This document shows positions 50,936 to 58,670 of a DNA stretch of 64,000 nucleotides, in pieces. The notes below the pieces were generated by a model, which saw only the letters and a list, made by a program, of their open reading frames with translations, had not been told where the DNA came from and made no database searches. A program made the translations under genes and the position numbers. The first letter of the stretch is position 1, and every line of letters starts with the position of its first letter. This DNA comes from Microbacterium galbinum (lineage in GTDB: Bacteria > Actinomycetota > Actinomycetes > Actinomycetales > Microbacteriaceae), in NCBI RefSeq assembly GCF_023091225.1, contig NZ_JAHWXM010000001.1, forward strand, positions 2,315,913-2,379,912. The letters are read 5' to 3'.

Positions 50936-51820
50936 ATGGACAACCGATCCGAGGTGCGCGAGTTCCTGATGACCCGCCGCGCACGGCTCACCCCCGAGGC
51001 GGTGGGACTCACCGCCGGCACCAACCGTCGTGTCGCCGGGCTGCGGCGCAGTGAGGTCGCAGCGATCGCCGGGGTGAGCGTGGAGTACTACGCGAAACTC
51101 GAACGGGGCGCGCTCGCCGGGGCGTCGGCATCCGTTCTCGATGCGCTGTCGCGGGCGCTGCTGCTCGACGAGGCCGAGCGGGCGCATCTGCTCGACCTGG
51201 CGCGCGCCGCCGACGGCGTGCCCGCCAGTGGGCGTGCGCGCCGCCGGGCGACGAAGCAGAGCGCCCCGCGCCCGAGTCTGACATGGGCGCTCGCCGCGAT
51301 GACGGATGCCGTGGCCTTCGTGCGCGACGCGAACCAGAACCTGCTCGCGACCAACGAGCTGGGCCGCGCGTTCTACTCGCCCGTGATCGGCGATGGCGGG
51401 CGCACCCCGAATCTCGCGCGCTTCCAGTTCCTCGACCCCGCGTCGCGGGACTTCTACCCGGACTGGGATCTCTTCGCGAGCATGTGCGTCGGGATCATGC
51501 GCGCCGAGGCGGGCCGCGACCCACACGACAAGGGCATGCAGGATCTGGTGGGCGAGCTGTCGACCCGTAGCGAGGTCTTCCGCGCGTTGTGGGCGGCGCA
51601 CGATGTGCGGATCCACGGCACCGGCACGAAGCGGTTCCGGCACCCGGTCGTCGGTGAGCTGACGCTCGCCTACGAGGAACTCGCGATCACCGCCGAGCCC
51701 GGCAACGTGCTCATGATCTACACCGCCGAACCCGGATCGCCGTCGGCCGAGCGGCTGCATCTGCTCGCCTCGTGGGCGGCGGAGCATCCTCCCGTCGAAG
51801 TCGCCACCGAATCCGCGTAA
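50936..51820 (+). CDS. MmyB-family helix-turn-helix regulator
   Basis: 294 residues. N-terminal HTH: LTPEAVGLTAGTNRRVAGLRRSEVAAIAGVSVEYYAKLERG. The C-terminal PAS-like ligand domain (MmyB) contains AAMTDAVAFVRDANQNLLATNELGRAFY and LWAAHDVRIHGTGTKRFRHPVVGELTLAYE. These regulators bind a hydrophobic or lipid-like ligand and control a divergent oxidoreductase gene. Here the target is inferred to be the ADH-cupin-CMD operon. Confidence 0.88.
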   Translation: MDNRSEVREFLMTRRARLTPEAVGLTAGTNRRVAGLRRSEVAAIAGVSVEYYAKLERGALAGASASVLDALSRALLLDEAERAHLLDLARAADGVPASGRARRRATKQSAPRPSLTWALAAMTDAVAFVRDANQNLLATNELGRAFYSPVIGDGGRTPNLARFQFLDPASRDFYPDWDLFASMCVGIMRAEAGRDPHDKGMQDLVGELSTRSEVFRALWAAHDVRIHGTGTKRFRHPVVGELTLAYEELAITAEPGNVLMIYTAEPGSPSAERLHLLASWAAEHPPVEVATESA

Positions 51821-51913
51821 GAAAATCGCACCGGTCTCGTCGTAGTACATGGCGCCGTTCCCTCATCGCGCGCCACGTCTTCGGTCCGTCTCCCCGTCGG
51901 ACCGGGGCATCAC

Positions 51914-51947
51914 GGAGGGGAGGAGGCTGGGGAGCATCCTCCCCTCC
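51914..51947. terminator. Bidirectional hairpin between convergent genes
   Basis: 11-bp arms GGAGGGGAGGA (51914-51924) and TCCTCCCCTCC (51937-51947) with a 12-base loop, followed on the plus strand by a pyrimidine stretch ending TTT. It separates the regulator gene from the AhpD-like gene. Confidence 0.55.
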
Positions 51948-51972
51948 CTCTCCGTTTCAGGCCCGCGCGCGG

Positions 51973-52422
51973 TCAGGGCGCGACGGGGTAGTGGCTCGTG
52001 ATCGCGATCCGGTTCCAGCTGTTGATCACGACGACGAGCCAGGTGACCGCGGCGATCTGCTTCTCGGTCAGCACGTCTTCGGGCGTGATGCCGCGATCGG
52101 GCAGACGCCCGTGGTCGCCGATCAGCGTCACCCGCTCGGCGATGACGAGGGCGGCCTGCTCCTCGAGGCTGAAGTACTGCGACTCCCACCAGCCGGCGAG
52201 CACGGCCAGTCGGTCGGCGGTCTCGCCGTGCTTCACGGCATCCGCGGCGTGCATGCGCAGGCAGAACGCGCAGCCGTTGAGCTGCGAGGCCCGCACTTTC
52301 ACCAGTTCGACGAGCAGCGGGGAGAGCCCGGCATCCGCCCCGGCCTCGGCGGCCGTGCCCGCGAACGCGAGCATCGCCTGGTAGGGAGCAGGGTAGGTCT
52401 TGCCGATGTTGACGTGCGACAC
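51973..52422 (-). CDS. AhpD-like alkylhydroperoxidase (carboxymuconolactone decarboxylase fold)
   Basis: 149 residues from GTG 52422, behind GAAGGAG. It has the redox-active C-x-x-C site with its helix (LNGCAFCLRMHAADAVKHGE), which defines the AhpD peroxidase group, and the following LAVLAGWWESQYFSLEEQAALVIAERVT segment is family-typical. It would reduce alkyl hydroperoxides with a thiol partner. It stands alone; the upstream 359 bp to 52781 are filled with inverted-repeat elements. Confidence 0.85.
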   Translation of the reverse strand: MSHVNIGKTYPAPYQAMLAFAGTAAEAGADAGLSPLLVELVKVRASQLNGCAFCLRMHAADAVKHGETADRLAVLAGWWESQYFSLEEQAALVIAERVTLIGDHGRLPDRGITPEDVLTEKQIAAVTWLVVVINSWNRIAITSHYPVAP

Positions 52423-52494
52423 GTTGTCTCCTTCGTCGGCGCGGGGTGCGCCGTCGAAGTGTTGACGCCGTAGGCGGGGAAAGTGTGACGGACG

Positions 52495-52583
52495 GTGCGC
52501 GTAACTCCGGAAGACCTTGTGCCGCCGGCCCCGATTCGGTCGAATCCGGCCCGAACCCTCCGATTCTCCGGAGTCACGCGCAC
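52495..52583. repeat. Long inverted-repeat element, class B copy 2
   Basis: Arms GTGCGCGTAACTCCGG (52495-52510) and CCGGAGTCACGCGCAC (52568-52583), 15 of 16 pairs. First unit of a three-element array. Confidence 0.75.
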
Positions 52584-52591
52584 CCCGCGTC

Positions 52592-52671
52592 CCCAACTCA
52601 GGAAGATCAGGGCTCGGGCGGTCCGAATCGACTGTTCTCGGTGCGGTTTCGCCCGTTGTTCCTGAGTTGGG
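52592..52671. repeat. Long inverted-repeat element, class A copy 2
   Basis: Perfect 13-bp arms CCCAACTCAGGAA (52592-52604) and TTCCTGAGTTGGG (52659-52671) around 54 bp. Second unit of the array. Confidence 0.8.
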
Positions 52672-52703
52672 TACAGCTCCGGTACCGGTCTGAGCCGGTT
52701 GCG

Positions 52704-52789
52704 GTTCATAACTCCTCGAAAACGAGTCTGCGGAGTCCGAAAGCGGTGCGAACTTGGCGGTTCGCCGATGTTCTTCCGGAGTTATGAAC
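52704..52789. repeat. Long inverted-repeat element, class B copy 3
   Basis: Perfect 12-bp arms GTTCATAACTCC (52704-52715) and GGAGTTATGAAC (52778-52789). Third unit of the array. Its right arm supplies the stop codon (TAA on the minus strand, 52782-52784) of the DeoR-type gene. Confidence 0.8.
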
Positions 52790-53528
52790 GCGCGATCGCC
52801 GAGGCCAGCCCCGCGATCAGCGGATTCTCGTCGAGCGGATCGGTGATCACGGCGGTCACGGCGGCGAGATCGAGCACGGGGAAGCGCGAGACCGCGCCGA
52901 TCTTCTCCTCGCTCGCGAGCACGATCGTCTCGGCGCAGCGCTCGGCGATGGCGCGCTTGGTGACGGCGTCGTCGAGGCTGCCGGTGGTGAGGCCGTGCTC
53001 GGGGTGGATGCCGGTGGCGCCGAGGTAGAACGTGTCGGCGGCGAGGTGGCGGATCGCCTCCATCGCGAGCGCGCCCCCGGCGACCATCGAGTGCCGCGAC
53101 AGCTCACCGCCGATCATGACGACCCGCGCATCGGAGTGCGCGGCGACCGCGAGGGCGATCGCGGGGCTCGGGGTGATGACGGTGAGATCGGCGCCGGACG
53201 GCAGCAGACGGGCGAGGGCGAGGGTGGTCGTGCCGGCGTCGAGCACGATGGTCGAGCCCGGACGGATGCCGTCGGCCGCACGCCGGGCGACCCGCTCCTT
53301 GCTCGCCGTCGCGAGGCCCGACCGCTCGTCGACGGGGCGGTCGGCGGCGGGCACCGGGAGGGCGCCGCCGTAGACGCGGATGACCTTGCCCTCGTCGGCG
53401 AGTTCGCGCAGGTCGCGGCGGATGGAGTCCTCGGAGAGCGCGAGTTCGGCGGCGACGTCCTTCGCGACGACCCGGCCGTCACGGGCGAGGATCTCGAGCA
53501 GGTGGGTTTTGCGCTGCGCACCGAGCAT
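52782..53528 (-). CDS. DeoR-family transcriptional repressor
   Basis: 248 residues from ATG 53528, behind AAGGAA; ATG 53543 would add five residues but has no ribosome site. HTH: RKTHLLEILARDGRVVAKDVAAELALSEDSIRRDLRELADEGKVIRVYGGA, the classical DeoR signature. The effector domain contains RPGSTIVLDAGTTTLALARLLP, VVMIGGELSRHSMVAGG and FYLGATGIHPEHGLTTG, as in sugar-phosphate-responsive members. Divergent from the DUF4406 gene. The last codons lie inside a palindromic repeat. Confidence 0.88.
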   Translation of the reverse strand: MLGAQRKTHLLEILARDGRVVAKDVAAELALSEDSIRRDLRELADEGKVIRVYGGALPVPAADRPVDERSGLATASKERVARRAADGIRPGSTIVLDAGTTTLALARLLPSGADLTVITPSPAIALAVAAHSDARVVMIGGELSRHSMVAGGALAMEAIRHLAADTFYLGATGIHPEHGLTTGSLDDAVTKRAIAERCAETIVLASEEKIGAVSRFPVLDLAAVTAVITDPLDENPLIAGLASAIARS

Positions 53529-53547
53529 TTTGCGTTCCTTCATGAAG

Positions 53548-53567
53548 TTGCACGTTCTTGCACGGTT
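53548..53567. promoter_or_regulatory. Direct repeat TTGCACG in the DeoR divergent promoter
   Basis: TTGCACGTTC at 53548-53557 is followed by TTGCACGGTT at 53558-53567, one helical turn apart. It is just upstream of the DeoR-type start and 18 bp before the DUF4406 start codon. Tandem sites at a 10-bp period fit DeoR operators; assignment is tentative. Confidence 0.5.
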
Positions 53568-53585
53568 AACGCTACAGTCTTCGGC

Positions 53586-53954
53586 ATGAGAACTCCACTG
53601 CTGATCCTGATCGCCGGCCCTTACCGCTCCGGAACCGACGGCGACCCCGCGCGCATCGCCGCCAACCTCGAGCGGCTCGAGGAGGCATCCGCTCCGATCT
53701 TCCGCCTCGGGCACGTGCCGATGATCGGCGAATGGGTCGCGCTGCCGATCCTGCGCACGCTCGGTCCCGACCGGAGCGCCGAGGAGAGCCTCGATGGCGA
53801 CGTGATGTACGAGACCGCGCACCGACTGCTGCAGCACTGCGATGCGGTGCTGCGTCTGCCCGGGGCATCCACCGGCGCCGACACGGACGTCGAGATCGCC
53901 CGCCAGCGCGGGCTGCCGGTGTTCTTCTCGATCGACGAGATCCCGGCGGCCTGA
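53586..53954 (+). CDS. DUF4406/nucleoside 2-deoxyribosyltransferase-like protein
   Basis: 122 residues. Opening LLILIAGPYRSGTDGDPARIAANLERLEEASAPIFRLGHVP is the nucleoside-deoxyribosyltransferase-like Rossmann-type fold seen in DUF4406 proteins, and LGADTDVEIARQRGLPVFFSIDEIP-type C-terminus (here STGADTDVEIARQRGLPVF) supports it. Some relatives cleave or transfer nucleosides; the activity here is unknown. It starts 58 bp from the DeoR-type gene, divergently, and is inferred to be its target. Confidence 0.7.
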   Translation: MRTPLLILIAGPYRSGTDGDPARIAANLERLEEASAPIFRLGHVPMIGEWVALPILRTLGPDRSAEESLDGDVMYETAHRLLQHCDAVLRLPGASTGADTDVEIARQRGLPVFFSIDEIPAA

Positions 53955-53994
53955 GCGATTCGAACGCCCCGCGCGGGAACCTAGGCTGGAGGCA

Positions 53995-54173
53995 TGACCA
54001 AGAACCTCTGGAGCATCCTCGGCGTCATCGTGGCGATCGTGATCGCCTGGTGGATCGTGAGCGCGCTGTTCTCGATCCTCTGGTTCGTCGCCAAGCTCGC
54101 CATCGTGCTGGTCGTCGCGGTCGTGGTCTTCCTCGTGCTGCGCGGGCTGTTCAGCTCGCGGTCGACCGACTGA
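53995..54173 (+). CDS. Small membrane protein, 59 residues
   Basis: ATG 53995 is preceded by GGAGG at about 53986-53992. The 59 residues hold two hydrophobic segments ([20 protein letters not shown] and [15 protein letters not shown]) and a short Ser/Arg tail ending in STD. The codon pattern is normal for the region. It lies between the DUF4406 gene and the convergent SDR gene, whose end it overlaps by 23 bp. Function unknown; such short two-helix proteins are common in actinobacteria. Confidence 0.7.
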
Positions 54174-55119
54174 CCGAAGCGTCGGGGAACGCGACACCCG
54201 TCAGCTCCTCCGACAGCCGCCAGATGCGCGCGGCATCCGCCTCGCTGCGCAGCCGGGAGTAGAGCGGCTGCTCGGCCGGTGCACCGCCGAGGTGTCCGGG
54301 TCCCTTCGGGCCGTAGAGGCGACGGGCCCGGGCATCCGATGACGTCGCCGCGTACAGCGCGGGCAGCGCCGCGGTCTCGGGAGTGCCCAGCAGGATGCCG
54401 CGCGCCGAGGCCCAGCGGATCACGCGCACCCCCACGGTGTCGCGTGACCGCCCGAGCTCGGGTCGCGCCGCGAGCAGGTTCGTCGGAGCGACACCCGGGT
54501 GCGACAGATTGCTCGTGATGCCCCAGCCGTGGGCCGCGCTGTGACGGTCGAGCTCGAGCCCGAACATCCCGAACGCGATCTTGGACTGGCTGTAGGCGCG
54601 TCCGCCGTTGTACGAACGCTCCCACGCGAGGTCGTCCCAGTTGATGGCGCCCTGGTTCGCGGCGACGCTCACCTGCGAGGTGACGCGTGCTCGCCCGGCC
54701 CGCAGCAGCGGAAGCAGGTGCCCGACGAGGGCGAAGTGGCCGAGATGGTTGGTGCCGAACTGCAGCTCGAAGCCGTCGGCGGTGGTCTGGCGATCGGGTG
54801 GAGTCATGACGCCGGCGTTGTTCACGAGCAGGTGGATCGGTCGTCCGTCCGACAGCAGGCTCTCGCCGAGTGCGGCGACGGATGCCAGTGACGAGAGGTC
54901 GAGCGCGGCGATCTGCACGCGGGCGTCGGGCGCGGTGGCGCGGATGACGGATGCCGCGGCCTCGCCCTTCGCCGGATTGCGCACGGGCAGCACCAGCTCG
55001 GCGCCGGCGGCGGCGAGGCGGGTCGCGATGCGCAGGCCGATGCCGTCGCTGCCTCCCGTGACGACGGCGCGGCGGCCGGTGAGGTCGGGGATCTCGATGT
55101 CGATGCTTCTGCGGGCCAT
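54151..55119 (-). CDS. Short-chain dehydrogenase/reductase (retinol-dehydrogenase-like)
   Basis: 322 residues from ATG 55119 (AAGGAG upstream). Rossmann motif [23 protein letters not shown], and catalytic Tyr-x-x-x-Lys in [10 protein letters not shown], with Ser in SQVSVAAN at the expected place. The length and the C-terminal [21 protein letters not shown] stretch are of the atypical RDH13-like SDR type. The substrate is unknown. Divergent from a second MmyB-type regulator, in the same arrangement as the ADH at 49768. Confidence 0.87.
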   Translation of the reverse strand: MARRSIDIEIPDLTGRRAVVTGGSDGIGLRIATRLAAAGAELVLPVRNPAKGEAAASVIRATAPDARVQIAALDLSSLASVAALGESLLSDGRPIHLLVNNAGVMTPPDRQTTADGFELQFGTNHLGHFALVGHLLPLLRAGRARVTSQVSVAANQGAINWDDLAWERSYNGGRAYSQSKIAFGMFGLELDRHSAAHGWGITSNLSHPGVAPTNLLAARPELGRSRDTVGVRVIRWASARGILLGTPETAALPALYAATSSDARARRLYGPKGPGHLGGAPAEQPLYSRLRSEADAARIWRLSEELTGVAFPDASVSRSTAS

Positions 55120-55244
55120 GGTGCGCTCCTTCGTGGTCTGCTTCCAGCGTGCGGTCGTCGGCCCCGCGCATCCAGGACACGTCATGCAGTGGATACGCCT
55201 CGGCCGCGGGTGCGAGGATCGGTGCGGCGAAAGGACGGTGCCGG

Positions 55245-56087
55245 ATGGTGATCGACAGAGAGGCGCTGGCGGGGTTCCTGCGACTGCGCCGAGACAGCCT
55301 GCAGCCGGAGGACGTCGGGCTGCACCGGGGTCAGCGCCGCCGCACCGAGGGGCTGCGCCGGGAGGAGGTCGCGGCGCTCAGCCATATGTCGGCCGACTAC
55401 TACGCCCGTCTCGAACGCGGCGACGGGCCGTTGCCCTCGGAGCAGATGATCGCCGCGATCGCGCAGGGCCTGCACCTCACGATCGACGAGCGCGACCACC
55501 TCTTCCGCCTCGCGGGGCACGAACCGCCACCGCGCGGGGGAGCGGGCGACCACATCGGCCCGGGCATGCTGCGCATCTTCGACCGCCTGGGCGACACCCC
55601 GGCCGAGATCGTCAGCGAGCTCGGCGAGACACTGCGGCAGACGCCGCTCGGGATCGCGCTGACGGGCGATACGGCATCGTTGCGCGGTCCCGAGCGCAGC
55701 ATCGGATATCGCTGGTTCAGCGACCCGCGCACGCGCGAGCTGTACGCCGAGGATGAGCACGACTACCTCTCCCGGCTCTGGGTGTCGGGGTTGCGCGAGG
55801 TGATCGCACGGCGCGGCCCCCGGTCGCGAGCGGCGGCGATCGCCGACGATCTGCACGCGCAGAGCGCCGAGTTCCGGGAGATCTGGGAGACGCACGAGGT
55901 CGGGCTCCGCCCGCACGAGACGAAGCGCTTCGTGCACCCGGATCTCGGGGCGCTCGAACTCACCTGTCAGAGCCTGCTCGATCCGGAGCAGTCGCAGGCG
56001 CTGCTCGTGTACACGGCGATCCCCGGGAGCGAGAGCCACGAGAAGCTGCGGATGCTGTCGGCCCTGGCCCCTCGCGTTGCGGTCTGA
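55245..56087 (+). CDS. MmyB-family helix-turn-helix regulator (second copy)
   Basis: 280 residues. [44 protein letters not shown], then a MmyB ligand domain with [27 protein letters not shown] core ([11 protein letters not shown]) and [29 protein letters not shown]. Close in layout to the regulator at 50936. It starts 126 bp from the SDR gene in the opposite direction, which it is inferred to control. Confidence 0.88.
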   Translation: MVIDREALAGFLRLRRDSLQPEDVGLHRGQRRRTEGLRREEVAALSHMSADYYARLERGDGPLPSEQMIAAIAQGLHLTIDERDHLFRLAGHEPPPRGGAGDHIGPGMLRIFDRLGDTPAEIVSELGETLRQTPLGIALTGDTASLRGPERSIGYRWFSDPRTRELYAEDEHDYLSRLWVSGLREVIARRGPRSRAAAIADDLHAQSAEFREIWETHEVGLRPHETKRFVHPDLGALELTCQSLLDPEQSQALLVYTAIPGSESHEKLRMLSALAPRVAV

Positions 56088-56092
56088 GATAG

Positions 56093-56110
56093 TGCGTACG
56101 ATCGTACGCA
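56093..56110. promoter_or_regulatory. 18-bp perfect palindrome, candidate TetR operator
   Basis: TGCGTACGATCGTACGCA is a perfect palindrome just 5 bp past the MmyB gene stop and 20 bp before the acetyltransferase start. It lies where the promoter of the acetyltransferase-TetR-MFS transcript must be, so autoregulation by the downstream TetR protein is inferred. Confidence 0.65.
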
Positions 56111-56130
56111 TACGGTGATACCCTCGATCC

Positions 56131-56727
56131 ATGACCGACTACTTCGCGGGCGATCCCCGCACGCAGCGGGAGCGGATGCTCGCCGGCGACCTGTACATCG
56201 GCGACGACCCCGAGCTCGCCGCCCGCACGGCCCGCGCCGCGCGCCTGGCCGTCCTCTACCACCGGCAGACGATCTCGGGCGACCCGGCCGCGCGCGGCTG
56301 GCTGCAGGACCTCATCGGCGACCTCGGCGACGACGTCGCGATCCGTCCGCCCCTGCACGTCGACTACGGCGATCACATCTCGATCGGCGCGCGCACCTTC
56401 GTGAACTTCAACCTCACGGCACTCGACGTCGCCACGATCACGATCGGTGCCGACTGCCAGATCGGTCCGAACGTGCAGTTGCTCACGCCCACGCATCCGA
56501 TCGACCCGACGATGAGGCGCGACAAGCTCGAGGCCGCCGAACCCATCGTCATCGGCGACAACGTGTGGCTCGGCGGGGGAGTGATCGTGTGCCCCGGCGT
56601 GACCATCGGCGAGAACTCCGTGATCGGCGCGGGCGCCGTCGTCACCCGCGACATCCCGGCGAACGTCGTCGCCGTCGGCAACCCGGCACGCGTGATCCGC
56701 GAGATCGACACGGCCGATGGCGCCTGA
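56131..56727 (+). CDS. Maltose/galactoside O-acetyltransferase-like hexapeptide protein
   Basis: 198 residues. N-terminal helices (TDYFAGDPRTQRERMLAGDLYIGDDPELAARTARAARL) are the Mac domain of maltose acetyltransferases. The left-handed beta-helix includes INGARTFVNFNLTALDVATITIG-type turns and the acetyl-CoA and catalytic region LLTPTHPIDPTMRRDKLEAAEPIVIGDNVWLGGGVIVCPGVTIGENSVIGAGAVVTRDIPANVVAVGNPARVIRE, described by its key His in PTHPID. It would acetylate a sugar such as maltose. It overlaps the TetR gene by 11 bp. Confidence 0.87.
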   Translation: MTDYFAGDPRTQRERMLAGDLYIGDDPELAARTARAARLAVLYHRQTISGDPAARGWLQDLIGDLGDDVAIRPPLHVDYGDHISIGARTFVNFNLTALDVATITIGADCQIGPNVQLLTPTHPIDPTMRRDKLEAAEPIVIGDNVWLGGGVIVCPGVTIGENSVIGAGAVVTRDIPANVVAVGNPARVIREIDTADGA

Positions 56728-57280
56728 ACCGGGCAGTCGCCGCGGGCGCCAGAACGATCCCGCGCGCCGCGACCGCATCATCGACGCCTGCCTCGACGTC
56801 GTCGCCGAGTCCGGCGTCGCGGGGGCGTCGCACCGTCGCATCGCCGAGGCCGCCGGTGTGCCCCTCGGGTCGATGACCTACTACTTCGACGGCATCGACG
56901 ACCTGCTGCGGGAGGCGTTCACGCGCTTCGGCACCGAGATCAGCGAACGGTTCGAGAAGCGGATGGCGGCGGCATCCGACCCCGCCGAGGCGCGCGCCGC
57001 GGTGGTCGAGCTGATCCTGCGCGACGTGTTCGGCGATGCGCGCGAGCTCGTTCTCTCGCACGAGATCTACACGCTCGCCGCCCGCGATCCCGCTTACCGG
57101 GCCATCACGACGGCGTGGATGGCCCGGAGCCGCGTGGCCCTCGAACGGCACTTCGACCCGCAGACCGCCCGGATGCTCGACGCCCTGATCGAAGGCCTCT
57201 CGATCCATCGCGCCCTCGATGACGACGAGCGCGACCCGGCCGAGGTCGCCATCGCCGTCGAGCGCATCACCACTCGCTGA
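56717..57280 (+). CDS. TetR/AcrR-family regulator
   Basis: 187 residues. HTH: RRDRIIDACLDVVAESGVAGASHRRIAEAAGVPLGSMTYYFDGIDDLL, with the SMTYYF recognition region. The ligand domain resembles that of small-molecule efflux regulators. It is translated from within the end of the acetyltransferase gene and precedes an MFS exporter by 12 bp. The palindrome at 56093 is its candidate operator. Confidence 0.87.
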   Translation: MAPEPGSRRGRQNDPARRDRIIDACLDVVAESGVAGASHRRIAEAAGVPLGSMTYYFDGIDDLLREAFTRFGTEISERFEKRMAAASDPAEARAAVVELILRDVFGDARELVLSHEIYTLAARDPAYRAITTAWMARSRVALERHFDPQTARMLDALIEGLSIHRALDDDERDPAEVAIAVERITTR

Positions 57281-57292
57281 CCTCGGAAGATC

Positions 57293-58504
57293 ATGACCAC
57301 CACCACCGCACCCACGCGTGCCGATCGTCGCGCCCGCGGCGCCGTCGCCGCGCTCTTCCTCACCAACGGGGCGCTGTTCGCCAACATCCTGCCGCGCTAC
57401 CCCGAGATCAAGGAGCAGCTCGGGCTCGACAACACCGTCTACGGTCTCGCCGTCGCCTCGTTCCCGGTCGGTGCGATCGTCGCGGGTCTCGCCGCCGCAG
57501 CACTGATCCGGCGCTTCGGCTCGGCGAAGGTCGCGGTCGTCGGCACCGTGCTCACGAGCGTGGGAGTGCTCGCCGCCGGTCTCGCGCCCAGCGTGCTGCT
57601 CTTCGCGCTGGGCCTCTTCCTCGGCGGCGCGATGGATGCCATCACCGACGTCGCCCAGAACGCGCACGGTCTGCGCGTGCAGCGCGGGTACGGCCGCTCG
57701 ATCCTCAACTCCTTCCACGCGGTCTGGTCGATCGGTGCGGTGCTCGGCGGATCGATGGCCGCCGCGGCGATCGCCCTCGGCCTGCCGATCGGTGTGCACC
57801 TCGCGATCTCGGCGGTGCTGTTCTCGGCCGTGTCCCTGACGGCGCTGCGGTTCTGCCTCCCCGGACTCGATGCGGCCGCCGCAGCCGCCGACGAAGAGGC
57901 GGTGGCCGACCCCGCTGATGTGCGCGCGGCGGTGCGTGCCGGCATCCGTCCTCGCGTGGTCCTGATGCTGATCGCCCTGGTGATCATCGCGATGGCCGGA
58001 ACGATCGTCGAAGACGCGGGTAACTCGTGGGCGACCCTGTACCTGGGCTCGCTCGGCGCCCCCGCGGCGATCGCGGCGACCGGGTTCATCGCGCTCGTCG
58101 GCGCGCAGTTCATCGGGCGCCTGCTCGGCGACGGCCTCGTCGACCGCTTCGGCCAGCGACTCGTCGCGCGCGCCGGTGGCGTGATCGTGGTGGTGGGCAT
58201 GGGTGTCGCGCTCGCGTTCCCCACGATCCCCGGCACGATCATCGGCTTCGCCGCCGCCGGGTTCGGAGTGGCGACCCTGGTTCCCGCCGCGATGAACGAG
58301 GCCGATGTGCTGCCGGGCCTACGTCACGGCACCGGACTCACGGTCGTCTCGTGGCTCATGCGCCTCGGGTTCCTGCTGTCTCCGCCCGTCGTGGGAATGA
58401 TCGCCGACGCGACGAGCCTGCGCGTGGGGCTGCTGCTGATCCCCGCGGTCGGCATCGCCGTGGTGCTCTTCGCCGGGGTGCTGCGGCGGCGCGAGCGCGA
58501 GTGA
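57293..58504 (+). CDS. MFS transporter
   Basis: 403 residues, twelve helices. MFS landmarks: ALFLTNGALFANILPRYPEIKEQLG, GLFLGGAMDAITDVAQNAHGLRVQRGYGRSILNSFHAVWSIGAVLGG, and EDAGNSWATLYL, as in the sugar-efflux/fucose-permease-like MFS subgroup. Its position after the TetR gene suggests it exports the inducing compound, perhaps the acetylated sugar. Substrate unknown. Confidence 0.87.
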   Translation: MTTTTAPTRADRRARGAVAALFLTNGALFANILPRYPEIKEQLGLDNTVYGLAVASFPVGAIVAGLAAAALIRRFGSAKVAVVGTVLTSVGVLAAGLAPSVLLFALGLFLGGAMDAITDVAQNAHGLRVQRGYGRSILNSFHAVWSIGAVLGGSMAAAAIALGLPIGVHLAISAVLFSAVSLTALRFCLPGLDAAAAAADEEAVADPADVRAAVRAGIRPRVVLMLIALVIIAMAGTIVEDAGNSWATLYLGSLGAPAAIAATGFIALVGAQFIGRLLGDGLVDRFGQRLVARAGGVIVVVGMGVALAFPTIPGTIIGFAAAGFGVATLVPAAMNEADVLPGLRHGTGLTVVSWLMRLGFLLSPPVVGMIADATSLRVGLLLIPAVGIAVVLFAGVLRRRERE

Positions 58505-58519
58505 GCCCGGGGGACGGGC

Positions 58520-58605
58520 GTACCTCACTCAGGAAGGTCGGTCGCCTCGGTGCCGATCTGGCCTGGATTCAGCCGGTTTCGCCCCGATCTTCCTGAGTTG
58601 GGTAC
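58520..58605. repeat. Long inverted-repeat element, class A copy 3
   Basis: Arms GTACCTCACTCAGGAAGGTCG (58520-58540) and its near complement ending 58605; the inner 10 bp ACTCAGGAAG/CTTCCTGAGT are perfect. It begins 16 bp after the MFS stop and fills most of the gap before the next gene. The gap holds no other feature I can support. Confidence 0.7.
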
Positions 58606-58670
58606 GGGGCCGCGGTGCGACGGGCGACCCCCGACCTCACACCCGCCCCTCCCGCGTCGTCATCAGGAGC

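Noticed and set aside
52495..52789. CRISPR array made of three regularly placed repeats
   Set aside because: The units are inverted-repeat elements of different classes, not identical direct repeats with unique spacers, and no cas genes occur in the window.
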